Assembly (NCBI RefSeq): GCF_024055795.1
Contig: NZ_JAMXMY010000002.1
Location: forward strand, 62,001 to 126,000
Length of the DNA stretch: 64,000 nucleotides
Reading direction: 5' to 3'
Source: Actinoallomurus purpureus
Lineage (GTDB): Bacteria; Actinomycetota; Actinomycetes; Streptosporangiales; Streptosporangiaceae
Both the position numbers and the translations under genes were made by a program. Positions 7,336 to 16,605 of this stretch are shown here, piece by piece (position 1 is the first letter of the stretch; every line of letters begins with the position of its first letter). The notes below the pieces were generated by a model. The model had not been told where the DNA came from, made no database searches, and was given only the letters and a program-made list of their open reading frames with translations.

Positions 7336-8961
7336 ATGATCCCTCGACGCCTCACCGCCCCCGATCCGGGCTGGACCATCGACACCGACATCGTGGTGAT
7401 CGGCTCCGGCATCGCCGGACTCGTGACGGCGCTGCGGGCCCGAACCGCCGGGCGGGTGCTGCTCGTCACCAAGGCACTGATGGACGACGGGTCCACACGG
7501 TGGGCGCAGGGCGGCATCGCGGCGGCCCTGCACCCCGACGACTCCCCGGAGGAGCACCTCCAGGACACCCTCACCGCCGGCGTCGGCGTCTGCGCCCCCG
7601 AGGCCGTGCGCGTGCTCGTGACCGAGGGCCCGGACGCGGTACGCCGTCTGATGGATCTCGGCGCCGAGTTCGACCGGAACGACGACGGGCGCATCGCGCT
7701 GACCCGCGAGGGCGGTCACCTCAAACGCCGCATCGCGCACGCGGGCGGCGACGCCACCGGCGCGGAGATCAGCCGGGCGCTGCTCGCGGCGATCAAGGGC
7801 GCCGGCATCGAGGTGGTCGAGCACGCCCTGGTGCTCGACCTGCTACTGGACCAGGGCCGCGCCGCCGGTGTGACCCTCCACGTCATGGGCGAGGGCCAGC
7901 GCGACGGCGTCGGCGCCGTACGGGCCCGCGCGGTGATCCTCGCCACCGGCGGACTGGGGCAGGTCTTCGAGGCCACCACCAACCCGGAGGTGTCGACCGG
8001 TGACGGCGTGGCGCTGGCGCTGCGCGCCGGGGCGGCCGTCGCGGACCTGGAGTTCGTGCAGTTCCACCCCACCGTCATGTGGCTGGGGCCGGACGCGAAG
8101 GGCCGGCAGCCGCTGATCTCCGAGGCCGTACGCGGCGAGGGTGCGTTCCTCATCGACGAGCGGGGCGACCGGTTCATGGCCGGGCGGCATCCGCTGGCCG
8201 ATCTCGCCCCCCGTGACGTCGTCGCCAAGGCGATCATGGCGATGATGCGGGAGACCGGCGCCCCGTGCGCGTACCTCGACGGCCGGAACCTCGGACCACG
8301 GATCTGGGCGAACCGCTTCCCGACGATCCTGGCGGCCTGCGAGGAGCACGGCATCGACCCCGTGCACGAGCCGATCCCGGTCATCCCCGCCGCGCACTAC
8401 GCGAGCGGCGGCGTCCGTACGGACCTGTGGGGCCGCACCTCCGTTCCGGGCCTGTACGCCTGCGGCGAGGTCGCGTGCACCGGCGTGCACGGCGCGAACC
8501 GGCTCGCCTCGAACTCCCTCCTCGAAGGCCTCGTCTTCGGCCGGCGCATCGCCGAGGCGCTGCCCGCCGACCTCGCCGGGGAGACGCCTTCGCGGACCGC
8601 CGGAGCGCTCCCGGCGCCGGTGCTGCTCGATCCGAGCGTCCACGCCGAGGCGCAGCGCATCATGACCTCGGAAGCGGGCGTGCTACGGAACGGTCCAGGA
8701 CTGGAGCGGGCCGCTGGGGAGCTCGCCGCCCTCGCCGACCGTACGACCGGCGAGCCGTGCACCGAGGCGTGGGAGGCGACCAACCTGCACACCGTCGCGT
8801 CCCTGATCGTCGCGGCGTCGCGGCGCCGCGAGGAGACCCGGGGCAGTCACTGGCGCGAGGACTTCCCCGACGCCGACGACACCTGGCGCGGCCACCTGGT
8901 CTCGACCCTCGCCGACGACGGAACCCTCACCACGAACTACGAGCCCCGGGAGTTGTCATGA
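7336..8961 (+). CDS. nadB: L-aspartate oxidase NadB
   Basis: FAD enzyme that oxidises aspartate to iminoaspartate, the first step of de novo NAD synthesis. The 541-residue length is typical. Motifs include the FAD fold DIVVIGSGIAGLVTALRA, STRWAQGGIAAAL, LEFVQFHPTV, HYASGGVRTD and the C-terminal FAD-binding GLYACGEVACTGVHGANRLASNS. A GAGGAGGG ribosome site precedes ATG 7336. The nadB-nadC junction is an ATGA overlap. nadA (quinolinate synthase), often adjacent, is absent from this operon and must be elsewhere. Confidence 0.97.
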   Translation: MIPRRLTAPDPGWTIDTDIVVIGSGIAGLVTALRARTAGRVLLVTKALMDDGSTRWAQGGIAAALHPDDSPEEHLQDTLTAGVGVCAPEAVRVLVTEGPDAVRRLMDLGAEFDRNDDGRIALTREGGHLKRRIAHAGGDATGAEISRALLAAIKGAGIEVVEHALVLDLLLDQGRAAGVTLHVMGEGQRDGVGAVRARAVILATGGLGQVFEATTNPEVSTGDGVALALRAGAAVADLEFVQFHPTVMWLGPDAKGRQPLISEAVRGEGAFLIDERGDRFMAGRHPLADLAPRDVVAKAIMAMMRETGAPCAYLDGRNLGPRIWANRFPTILAACEEHGIDPVHEPIPVIPAAHYASGGVRTDLWGRTSVPGLYACGEVACTGVHGANRLASNSLLEGLVFGRRIAEALPADLAGETPSRTAGALPAPVLLDPSVHAEAQRIMTSEAGVLRNGPGLERAAGELAALADRTTGEPCTEAWEATNLHTVASLIVAASRRREETRGSHWREDFPDADDTWRGHLVSTLADDGTLTTNYEPRELS

Positions 8962-9842
8962 ACGCCGAGCTGGAGACGAGGCTGCGCGCCGCCGGACTGG
9001 ATCCCCAGGCTGTGGACGGCCTCGTCCGTACGGCGCTGGCCGAGGACGGCGGAAAGGACGTCACCAGCGAGCCGATCTTCGGGTACACCGCCACCGGCCG
9101 CGCCGACATGGTCGCCCGGCGGTCCGGCGTCGTCGCCGGGCTCCCCGTCGCCGAACTCGTCTTCGCGGCGGTCACGGAAGGTGACGGTTTCGGGGACCTC
9201 AAGGTCGTCACCCGGGTCGAGGACGGCTCCCGGGTCGCGCCCGGGGACGTCCTGCTCACCGTCGAAGGCCCGCTCGTACCGCTCCTGCGCGCCGAGCGCA
9301 CCGCGCTGAACTTCCTCACCCACCTGTCCGGCATCGCCACCCTCACCCGCCGGTGGGCGGACGAGATCGCCAGCACCAGGGCCCGGGTCCGCGACACCCG
9401 TAAGACGCTGCCGGGGCTGCGGGCGATGCAGAAGTACGCCGTCCGTTGCGGCGGCGGCGTGAACCACCGCATGTCGCTCTCGGACGCGGCGCTGATCAAG
9501 GACAACCATGTGGCCGCCGCCGGCTCGGTGACCGCCGCGTTCACCGCCGTGAGCACGCCGGGTCTGCACGTCCAGATCGAGTGCGACACCCTCGACCAGG
9601 TGCGGGAGGCGCTGGCCGCGGGGGCGCGGTCGATCCTGCTGGACAACATGAGCGTCGCCGAGATGACCGAGGCCGTACGCCTGACCGAGGGCCGGGCCGA
9701 GCTGGAGGCCAGCGGCGGGCTCACTTTGGACGGGGCCCGCGCTGTGGCCGAGACCGGAGTCGACTACCTTGCCGTGGGAGCGCTGACCCATTCCGCGCCC
9801 GCGCTCGACATCGGCCTTGACCTCACCACAGCGGGGACCTGA
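8958..9842 (+). CDS. nadC: Nicotinate-nucleotide pyrophosphorylase NadC
   Basis: Converts quinolinate and PRPP to nicotinate mononucleotide with loss of CO2. It has 294 residues from ATG 8958, which overlaps the nadB stop. Family landmarks: ALAEDGGKDVTSEP, RTALNFLTHLSGIATLT, DTRKTLPGLRAMQKYAVRCGGGVNHRM, the KDNH active-site segment in LIKDNHVAA, and the C-terminal ASGGLTLDGARAVAETGVDYLAVGALTHS. Its TGA overlaps the coaX ATG, so nadB, nadC and coaX are translationally coupled. Confidence 0.97.
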   Translation: MNAELETRLRAAGLDPQAVDGLVRTALAEDGGKDVTSEPIFGYTATGRADMVARRSGVVAGLPVAELVFAAVTEGDGFGDLKVVTRVEDGSRVAPGDVLLTVEGPLVPLLRAERTALNFLTHLSGIATLTRRWADEIASTRARVRDTRKTLPGLRAMQKYAVRCGGGVNHRMSLSDAALIKDNHVAAAGSVTAAFTAVSTPGLHVQIECDTLDQVREALAAGARSILLDNMSVAEMTEAVRLTEGRAELEASGGLTLDGARAVAETGVDYLAVGALTHSAPALDIGLDLTTAGT

Positions 9843-10633
9843 TGCTGCTCACGATCGACGTCGGTAACACCCACACGGTGCTGGGCCTCTTCGAAGGCGA
9901 GGAGGTGATCGAGCACTGGCGGATCAACACCGACGCCCGGCGCACCGCCGACGAGATCGCCGTCGTTCTGCAGGGCCTCGTGCAGCAGAGCCCGCTGCTG
10001 GCCGAGACCGACATCAGCGGCATCGCCCTGTGCTCCACGGTCCCTTCCGTCCTGCACGAGATGCGGGAGATGTGCCGCCGCTACTACGGCGACGTCACCG
10101 CCGTCATCGTCGAACCCGGCGTCAAGACCGGCGTGCCGATCCGGATGGACAACCCCAAAGAGGTCGGCTCCGACCGCATCATCAACGCGCTCGCGGCCGG
10201 CCACCTGCACGGCGGCCCCGCGATCGTCGTCGACTTCGGCACCGCGACGACGTTCGACGCCGTCTCGGCCAAGGGCGAGTACGTCGGCGGCGCCATCGCA
10301 CCCGGCATCGAGATCTCCGTGGACGCGCTGTCCGCACGCGGCGCCCAGCTGCACAAGGTCGAGCTCGTACGCCCCCGCAACGTCATCGGCAAGAGCACCG
10401 TCGAGGCGCTGCAGGCCGGCATCATCTTCGGGTTCGCGGGCCAGGTCGACGGCGTCGTACGCCGGATGGCGGAGGAACTGTCCGACGACCCCGAGGAGGT
10501 CACGGTCGTGGCGACCGGCGGCCTCGCTCCGCTCGTCCTGGATGAGGCCCGCAGCATCGACGTGTACGAGCCGTGGCTCACGCTCATCGGTCTGCGCCTG
10601 GTCTACGAGCGCAACGTCGGCGTCTCCGGCTGA
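9842..10633 (+). CDS. coaX: Type III pantothenate kinase CoaX
   Basis: Phosphorylates pantothenate in the first committed step of CoA synthesis. 263 residues in the ASKHA-type acetate kinase-like fold: TIDVGNTHTVLGLF (phosphate loop), VGSDRIINALAA, VVDFGTATTFDAVS and GGAIAPGIEISVDAL. It overlaps nadC by one base, so it is expressed with the NAD genes, while the upstream pantothenate genes panC and panD are separated from it by the accessory block. lysS follows after 115 bases. Confidence 0.96.
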   Translation: MLLTIDVGNTHTVLGLFEGEEVIEHWRINTDARRTADEIAVVLQGLVQQSPLLAETDISGIALCSTVPSVLHEMREMCRRYYGDVTAVIVEPGVKTGVPIRMDNPKEVGSDRIINALAAGHLHGGPAIVVDFGTATTFDAVSAKGEYVGGAIAPGIEISVDALSARGAQLHKVELVRPRNVIGKSTVEALQAGIIFGFAGQVDGVVRRMAEELSDDPEEVTVVATGGLAPLVLDEARSIDVYEPWLTLIGLRLVYERNVGVSG

Positions 10634-10748
10634 GGCGCCGACGACCCGCTCGGCGCGCACCTCACCCGCATGCCTCGGCGGCCGAACCCGACTCACGAGG
10701 GGGCTCGGCGGCCGAGGGGGGTCCGCCGGACCGGTAGCCTTCTTAGCC

Positions 10749-12236
10749 GTGAGCGAGTCGTACGACGATCTTCCGGAGCAGATGCGGGTCCGCCGCGAGA
10801 AGGTGGAGCGGTTGCGCGCGAACGGCGTGGACCCCTACCCACTCGGATTTCCGCGCACCGCGACGATCGCGGAGGTCCGCGCGAAGTATCCCGACCTGGA
10901 GCCGGGCGCGTCGACCGGGGAGAAGGCCGGCGTCACCGGCCGGGTCATCCTGGCCCGGAACACCGGCAAGCTCTGCTTCGCCACGATCCGCGACGGCAGC
11001 GGCGACATCCAGGTGATGCTCTCGCTGGCCAACGTCGGCCCGGAGGCCCTGGAGTCCTGGAAGCGCGACATCGACCTCGGCGACCACGTCGGCGTCGAGG
11101 GCGAGGTCATCACCTCCAGACGCGGCGAGCTGTCGATCATGGCGGACCGGTTCGCGCTGACCTCCAAGTCGCTGCGCCCGCTCCCGGAGAAGCACGCCGG
11201 CCTGACCGACCCCGAGCAGCGCGTACGCCTCCGCTACGTCGACCTGATCGTCAACGACGAGGCGCGGCGGATGGCCCGGCTGCGCAGCGACACCGTCCGG
11301 GCGATTCGCGAGTACCTCACCGGCCGCGAGTTCCTCGAGGTCGAGACGCCGATGCTCCAGCCGATCCACGGCGGGGCGACGGCGCGCCCGTTCGTCACGC
11401 ACATCAACGCGTACGACATGGACCTCTACCTGCGGATCGCGATCGAGCTGTACCTCAAGCGGCTCGTCGTCGGCGGCATCGAGAAGGTCTTCGAGATCAA
11501 CCGCAACTTCCGTAACGAGGGCGCGGACTCCACGCACAACCCCGAGTTCACGATGCTCGAGGCGTACGAGGCGTACGGCGACTACGACACGATCGCCACC
11601 CTCACCCGCGAGCTGTATCAGGCCGCGGTGGTCGCCGCGCTCGGCACGACGGTCGTCGTTCACAAGGACCAGGAGATCGACCTAGCCGGAGACCAGTGGC
11701 CCCAGGTCACCCTGTACGGCTCGGTGTCCGACGCGGTCGGCGAGGAGATCACCACCGAGACGCCCATCGAGGACGTCCGGAAGATCCTCGAGCGGCGCGG
11801 CCTGGAGTACGACCCCAAGTGGGGGCAGGGCAAGCTCGTCCAGGAGCTCTTCGAGGCGCTGGTCGAGCACACCCTGGTCCAGCCGACGTTCGTGCGCGAC
11901 TACCCGCTGGAGACCTCGCCGCTCGCCCGCACGCACCGCGACAACCCGCTCCTCACCGAGAAGTGGGACCTCATCGGCTTCGGCACCGAGCTGGGCACCG
12001 GCTACTCCGAGCTGATCGACCCGATCGAGCAGCGCCGCCGGCTGACCGAGCAGTCGCTGCTGGCCGCGGGCGGCGACCCGGAGGCCATGCAGCTCGACGA
12101 GGACTTCCTGCGCGCCCTGGAGTACGCCATGCCCCCCACGGGCGGCGTCGGCATCGGCATCGACCGCATGATCATGGCCTTCACCGGCAAGAATATCCGC
12201 GAGACGATCCTGTTCCCGCTGGTCAAGCCGGAGTGA
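10749..12236 (+). CDS. lysS: Lysyl-tRNA synthetase, class II
   Basis: Charges tRNA-Lys. Starts at GTG 10749 (VSESYDDLPEQM), 495 residues. An N-terminal OB-fold anticodon-binding domain (VTGRVILARNTGKLCFATIRD) is followed by the class II catalytic core: motif 2 FEINRNFRNEGADSTHNPEFTM and motif 3 GGVGIGIDRMIMAF. The segment GTELGTGYSELIDPIEQRRR replaces the ...ELNDP... form of the E. coli enzyme and is usual for actinobacterial LysRS. It is the last gene of the nadB-nadC-coaX group and is followed by a hairpin terminator. Confidence 0.96.
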   Translation: MSESYDDLPEQMRVRREKVERLRANGVDPYPLGFPRTATIAEVRAKYPDLEPGASTGEKAGVTGRVILARNTGKLCFATIRDGSGDIQVMLSLANVGPEALESWKRDIDLGDHVGVEGEVITSRRGELSIMADRFALTSKSLRPLPEKHAGLTDPEQRVRLRYVDLIVNDEARRMARLRSDTVRAIREYLTGREFLEVETPMLQPIHGGATARPFVTHINAYDMDLYLRIAIELYLKRLVVGGIEKVFEINRNFRNEGADSTHNPEFTMLEAYEAYGDYDTIATLTRELYQAAVVAALGTTVVVHKDQEIDLAGDQWPQVTLYGSVSDAVGEEITTETPIEDVRKILERRGLEYDPKWGQGKLVQELFEALVEHTLVQPTFVRDYPLETSPLARTHRDNPLLTEKWDLIGFGTELGTGYSELIDPIEQRRRLTEQSLLAAGGDPEAMQLDEDFLRALEYAMPPTGGVGIGIDRMIMAFTGKNIRETILFPLVKPE

Positions 12237-12242
12237 CCACCG

Positions 12243-12279
12243 CGAGCCCCGGCGGTCCGTCCGCTCCGCCCGGGGCTCG
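12243..12279 (+). terminator. Hairpin terminator after lysS
   Basis: Ten-base arms CGAGCCCCGG / CCGGGGCTCG with a 17-base loop, seven bases after the lysS stop. There is no U-tract, as is common in actinomycetes. Confidence 0.7.
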
Positions 12280-12459
12280 TCTCATCCGCGAAGACGCATC
12301 CATCTCTTTTCATTTCCGCGGCCTGTCGTCGCTCTTCGGCGTGTTCGGTGGGAACCACGGGACCGGCGGTGAGCCGGCCGCGATGTACTCCTGGGCCTTA
12401 ACCCGACCCCGCCACGGCGGCCTGAACAACCTGCCCGCCGACAGCGCAGGTTACGTCAG

Positions 12460-12477
12460 CCGCCGCCGGGGCGGCGG
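12460..12477. terminator. Short GC-rich hairpin after the DUF1266 gene
   Basis: CCGCCGCC-GG-GGCGGCGG lies 28 bases beyond the stop of the minus-strand DUF1266 gene, in the 225-base gap that follows the lysS terminator. A terminator role is plausible but not well supported. I see nothing else in this gap. Confidence 0.35.
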
Positions 12478-12504
12478 TGGCGGTCGTATCAGTCGGCAAG
12501 GCGG

Positions 12505-13104
12505 TCAGGTACGGTGCCGGTCGGGCTCGCCGATCGCCTGCCAGGGGACCGTGTTCCACGGGCTGTCCGGTGATTCGAGGAGAGTCTTGAGGTGTTTGTC
12601 CGACACCTCCTGTGGTGCGGGGAAGTTTTCGTCGGGGGTGCCGCGCAGCATTCCCATCCAGACGATGCGGCCGAGGAGGTAGTCGTCCGCGTACTCCTTC
12701 CAGGACCCGTAGGCGGCCGCGGTCGGCTGGACGACGGCCCCCAGCAGTCGCCAGGCTTCGGCCTCATCCAGATAGCCGGCGGCGAACCCGTTCCGGACGA
12801 CGTCCACGTAGAGGGCCACGTCCCAGGCCAGCGGCGAGACGCCGAACCGCTCGGCGATCTGCGCCCGATAGCCCCTCTCCGCCAGGCCGCTCAAGGACTC
12901 GACCACGTCGTCCTGAGAGGAGATCTCCCAGTTCTCGGTCAGCCACCGCCGGGAGCGCTTGTCGTCGATGCGCTTGAACGGATACAGCGTCGTCCGTGAC
13001 GCGTCGGCCCCCCGGTTGACCGGTGCGCACAGCGACACGATCCAGAGCTGATGCATCGTCAGCGGAACTGGATACTTCTCCTCGACCTTGGGCCCTCGCA
13101 ACAT
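12505..13104 (-). CDS. DUF1266 family protein
   Basis: About 199 residues from ATG 13104 (MLRGPKVEEKYPVP). The DUF1266 pattern is seen in RWLTENWEISSQDDVVESLSGLAERGYR, then AWDVALYVDVVRNGFAAGYLDEAEAW and the C-terminal SWKEYADDYLLGRIVWMG. The family is helical and uncharacterised. An alternative in-frame ATG at 13149 would overlap the stop of the upstream XRE-type gene (ATGA), so the two are probably one transcript and may be functionally paired. Its biochemical role is unknown. Confidence 0.8.
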   Translation of the reverse strand: MLRGPKVEEKYPVPLTMHQLWIVSLCAPVNRGADASRTTLYPFKRIDDKRSRRWLTENWEISSQDDVVESLSGLAERGYRAQIAERFGVSPLAWDVALYVDVVRNGFAAGYLDEAEAWRLLGAVVQPTAAAYGSWKEYADDYLLGRIVWMGMLRGTPDENFPAPQEVSDKHLKTLLESPDSPWNTVPWQAIGEPDRHRT

Positions 13105-13148
13105 AACGGTGCACCCTACGACAAATGAAACGGCGTCAGGGGCGGGCA

Positions 13149-14003
13149 TCAGGCGCAGCCGGGGCTTCCTCGCATGCGATCCAGGACTCGCCGGGCATAG
13201 CCGTCGGTGGCCTGGATCTCGGCCAGCGGAACGAGCGATAGCCGGACCCGTGTCAGCATCGAAACCTTGCGGGAGATGGAGATCGGATGCAGGCAGTTCG
13301 TGGGCAGTTCCTCGATCTCGGTCCATAGGGCGGGCTTCAGCTCATCCACCAGCCGCAGCCGGAACTCCCCGTGGGTACATCGGTAGCACAGCGGAGTCTT
13401 GCCGTGCTCGCCGCCGGCACCCGCTCGACCACGGCCGAAAGCCGTTCCGTCGGCCCTTGCCGCCTCTTTCTGCTCTTCCTCGGCCGCCCGAGGATCGAGT
13501 GACCCGGGGCCGCCCCACTGGAGCCAATACATGTTCCAGCGGGAGGCACGCATCTCGTTGAAGAGGTCCGTCAGCCGGTCGAGCGAGTCACCGTCGCGCG
13601 ACACCACCATCTCGAAGGCGGTGACCGGCACCGGGGCCGCCTGGAGCGCCGCCGCCATCAGCCCGTCGGCGATGTACGGGGTCTCGGCGAACCAGGAGAC
13701 GAACGACGTGAACTCGATCTTCCAGTCGGCGATCCGCTCTTTTAACGGCAGCTCGGCCGCCTCGGCGATGGCGGCATCGATCGCCTCCCACATCGGCTGG
13801 GTCTCCAGATGCAGATCCAGCTCCATCGCCGCGAGAATCCGATCGGCGAGAGGAAGGGTCAACGTTCGGGTGCCGCGTTCGATGGCGCTGATGCTCGACA
13901 CACTCACCCCGGATCGCTCGGCGAGCGCCTGCAGCGTGAGTCGCCGGGACATTCGAGCATTCCTGATCAGTGCGCCAAGTCGCTGATTGCTGTCATCGGA
14001 CAT
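13149..14003 (-). CDS. XRE-family helix-turn-helix protein with unknown C-terminal domain
   Basis: 284 residues from ATG 14003 (MSDDSNQRLGALIRNA); ATG 14012 is possible. The N-terminal 65 residues are a clear XRE helix-turn-helix (RLTLQALAERSGVSVSSISAIERGTRTLTLPLADRIL). The remaining 220 residues, with SFVSWFAETPYIADGLM, NMYWLQWGGPGSLDP and a C-terminal LSLVPLAEIQATDGYARRVLDRMRG, match no family I recognise. Actinomycete XRE proteins of this size often pair with DUF397 proteins, but none is present here; the partner is the DUF1266 gene. It may be a regulator or the DNA-binding half of a two-gene system. Confidence 0.7.
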   Translation of the reverse strand: MSDDSNQRLGALIRNARMSRRLTLQALAERSGVSVSSISAIERGTRTLTLPLADRILAAMELDLHLETQPMWEAIDAAIAEAAELPLKERIADWKIEFTSFVSWFAETPYIADGLMAAALQAAPVPVTAFEMVVSRDGDSLDRLTDLFNEMRASRWNMYWLQWGGPGSLDPRAAEEEQKEAARADGTAFGRGRAGAGGEHGKTPLCYRCTHGEFRLRLVDELKPALWTEIEELPTNCLHPISISRKVSMLTRVRLSLVPLAEIQATDGYARRVLDRMRGSPGCA

Positions 14004-14533
14004 GAGCGCCATCGTGCGCCTGGCAGGGCCGCCGCATCCATCCACTGTTCACAGTCTGTGGAAAACTCGTCACGCCACAGCGATGCACGTGCAGCGCCCC
14101 CCGGAGGAAGCCCTCCCGTTCCAGGGCTTCCCGCCAGACGGGAAAACTCTCGCCTGAGTAGAACGCGCTGGAGCAGATGGCCCCCGCCGACGGAGACTCC
14201 CCTGCGAGCCCCGCCGCAGAGCACGATCGGCTGCCTGTCCGAGCCTCCGTTGACTTTGGGGAAATCGCCGTTCTGGTGCGGCTGGGAAGGGCGACTATCC
14301 CAAAGTCAACGAGGACGCGGGCACCGGGCGTACGCCTGCGCCAGGACCCACGAGGAGCGCGAGCCACAGCGCCGAGATCACCAGGTCGGACGGGACGGAT
14401 GGCGACGTCGTTCATCTGATCAACCTCGCGCGCCTTCGGGACGCCTTGATCACCATCGACATGCGTGGTCGCCACCCGCTCCAGCGGCCCTCGGCCCAAC
14501 ACCGCCGCGACAGCCTGGGGATGCCCCACCGGT
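14004..14533. other. 530-base gap without a supportable gene
   Basis: The gap lies between the TPR/ATPase gene and the XRE gene, both on the minus strand. Open frames on either strand here have arginine/serine/proline-rich low-complexity translations typical of shadow frames, and I accept none of them. It holds a long inverted repeat (14248-14311) and must contain the XRE-gene promoter. Confidence 0.55.
14248..14311. repeat. 22-base inverted repeat with 20-base spacer
   Basis: Left arm 14248-14269 and right arm 14290-14311 share CGTTGACTTTGGG/CCCAAAGTCAACG and TCGCC/GGCGA, with a few mismatches between these blocks. As RNA it would form a long stem with a 20-base loop. It could be a bidirectional terminator, a recombinase site or the remains of a small mobile element. 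Confidence 0.55.
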
Positions 14534-16555
14534 TCAATCGGCGGATTCAAGCTCAACCCGCAGCTGAAGGATGTCCGGATCGTCCGGAGCCAGCGTTAGC
14601 GCGTGGGCGATATCGGTGCGCGCCTCGGCGAGTTGCCCGGCGGATCGGTGCGCGACGGCACGGTTGTACAGCAGCGCGGCGTCTTCGCCGGCCGCCAGGG
14701 CGCGCGTGAGGTCCCGTACCGCAGCTGTCGGGTCGCCGTGCGCTTCGGCCAACGCCGCCCGGCCGGCGAGCGCCGCGGCGAGTCCGGGTTCCGCGGCGAG
14801 CGCCGTGTCGAAGTCGCAACGAGCCTGTTCGACATCGCCGGCGGCGGCCGCCAGCTGACCGCGTACACAGATCAGGTGCGGGTTGCCGGGATCCACGGAG
14901 AGCCCGGTCCGTATGTCATCCGCCGCGCCGTCATCGTCTCCGATCATGGTTCGCAGTCCGGCCCGGTTCACATACGCGTCGACGTATCCGGGTTCGAGTT
15001 CGAGAACCCGGCCTAGATCACGCAATGCTGCACAGGCGTCACCGTGTGCCTGATGGAGGACGGCGCGGTTGAAGTACATCTCGGGGAAGGGCGGGCCGAG
15101 CCGGATCGCGATGTCGTACGCGGCCAGCGCCGCCTCGTCCTGTCCCGCCGAGCGCAGCAGATTGGCGCGGTCGAAGTGATATTCGGCGTAGTCCGGGTCG
15201 ACGGTGAGCAGCGCGTCGTACGCACGCAGGGCCTCCACGGTGTCGCCGAGCACGGCCAGCAGACGCGCCCGGTTGGACAGCAGGGTGCACCGATCGAGTA
15301 GATGCCGGTCCGATGGCAGCTCACGATCCATTCGCGCGATGCCCTCGTCGACGAGCCGCAGCGCCCCCGCACGGTTCCCCAGCCGGAGTTCGATCAGGGC
15401 TTTTCCGTTCTGGTAAAAGATCTCGTAGAAGGCTCGATCCTGCGGGTCGGGGAGCAGCGACGCGACGGCGATCGCTGCGTTGATCGATGCCATCGCCCGC
15501 ATGTGGTCGTGCCGTTTCGGGTCGTGGTGGCGGGTGTAGAGCATCGCGATCTCATAGCCGGCGACGCGGTGCACGGCCGGATCAGCGGAGGCCGCGTACG
15601 CCTCGTCGTAGAGCGCCTCGCTCTGCTCGCCCTGGCCGAGCAGCGCCAGGGACAGCGCCATCTGCCGGGTGAACCGCCACCAGCTGCCGCCCCCGGGTTC
15701 GGTTCGTGCCCGCCCACGCCGGCCGAGGTCGACGCACGCCTCGTGGAAGGCCAGGGCGAAACAGTGATCCTGCGCGGCGGCGAGCGCGGTGACGGCGGCG
15801 TCGGGGTCGGTGCCGCGTTCGCGGTGGTACGGGATGGCGCCGAGACGCCATGACCAGTCTCCGGTGACGAGTTCGTCCGCGCGAGCGTCGTGCAGCCGCG
15901 CTCGCTCGCTCGCTTCGAGTTGTTCGTAGGCCCGGAGCGCCTGTGGGTCGTCGCATGTGCCGTCGGACGCCACAAGGCGTGCAGCAAGATCACCTGAATC
16001 TTCGGCTCCGAGCGGTGCGGCGTCGGTGTTCCCCTCGATGATCTCGGCCTGCGGCCAGCCCTCGATCGATGTCCTGGTGCACAGGAGCAGGGACAGCAGC
16101 GACGGATCGAATCGCCGCAGCAGTATCGCGATCAACTCGCGGTCCGTCGCGTCGGCCTGATCGACGTTCTCCAGGACCAGAGCGGCGGATCCCGTATTCA
16201 GCCGCCTGAGGTACTCATTAAGAAAGTCGGCTATTCCGTGGGCGATTCGCGCCGTCCGGAGGCGAGAGTGGACGCGGGTGCGTTCCGCGTCCGGGATCTG
16301 ATGGAACAGCGTCTCCCGCCCGATCGGAATCGTGGCGCGAAATTCCGGCGCGACAGTGCGGATCTCCAGGTCGTGCCGCTCAACCAGGTCCGGTGCGATG
16401 GCGAGGGCCGTGGGAACGACCGCCCTGATGATCGCGCCGCCTGCGGTGTAGGGGCCACGGAGGGCGGCATGCGCGTCGATTACCGGCGTTAAAAGTTTCG
16501 GTAGGCCCAAGGAATCGACGAGGCTTTCTCGATCCCATCTCGGGGGAACGGTCAT
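14534..16555 (-). CDS. TPR protein with degenerate STAND-like ATPase region
   Basis: About 673 residues from ATG 16555 (MTVPPRWDRESLVDSL); an ATG at 16588 is the alternative. The N-terminal 200 residues look like a STAND/LuxR-type ATPase that lacks a recognisable P-loop (LRGPYTAGGAIIRAVVP is where it might lie) but keeps a Walker-B-like ALVLENVDQADATDRELIAILLRRF and a sensor-like LLLCTRTS. From about residue 270 onward there are tetratricopeptide repeats, clearest in YHFDRANLLRSAGQDEAALAAYD, MYFNRAVLHQAHGDACAALRD and LYNRAVAHRSAGQLAEART. There is no signal peptide. It lies directly downstream of a 25-residue peptide gene and divergent from a second TPR gene. A role in sensing or handling that peptide is inferred. 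Confidence 0.8.
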   Translation of the reverse strand: MTVPPRWDRESLVDSLGLPKLLTPVIDAHAALRGPYTAGGAIIRAVVPTALAIAPDLVERHDLEIRTVAPEFRATIPIGRETLFHQIPDAERTRVHSRLRTARIAHGIADFLNEYLRRLNTGSAALVLENVDQADATDRELIAILLRRFDPSLLSLLLCTRTSIEGWPQAEIIEGNTDAAPLGAEDSGDLAARLVASDGTCDDPQALRAYEQLEASERARLHDARADELVTGDWSWRLGAIPYHRERGTDPDAAVTALAAAQDHCFALAFHEACVDLGRRGRARTEPGGGSWWRFTRQMALSLALLGQGEQSEALYDEAYAASADPAVHRVAGYEIAMLYTRHHDPKRHDHMRAMASINAAIAVASLLPDPQDRAFYEIFYQNGKALIELRLGNRAGALRLVDEGIARMDRELPSDRHLLDRCTLLSNRARLLAVLGDTVEALRAYDALLTVDPDYAEYHFDRANLLRSAGQDEAALAAYDIAIRLGPPFPEMYFNRAVLHQAHGDACAALRDLGRVLELEPGYVDAYVNRAGLRTMIGDDDGAADDIRTGLSVDPGNPHLICVRGQLAAAAGDVEQARCDFDTALAAEPGLAAALAGRAALAEAHGDPTAAVRDLTRALAAGEDAALLYNRAVAHRSAGQLAEARTDIAHALTLAPDDPDILQLRVELESAD

Positions 16556-16605
16556 GACGCGATGACGAGGCGACACCTCAAGCTCCATCTACGGTATCGG
16601 TGTCT

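Noticed and set aside
13993-14556. 187-residue minus-strand frame over the gene-free gap
   Set aside because: It crosses the long inverted repeat, overlaps the XRE gene start and resembles no family; the composition is that of a chance frame.
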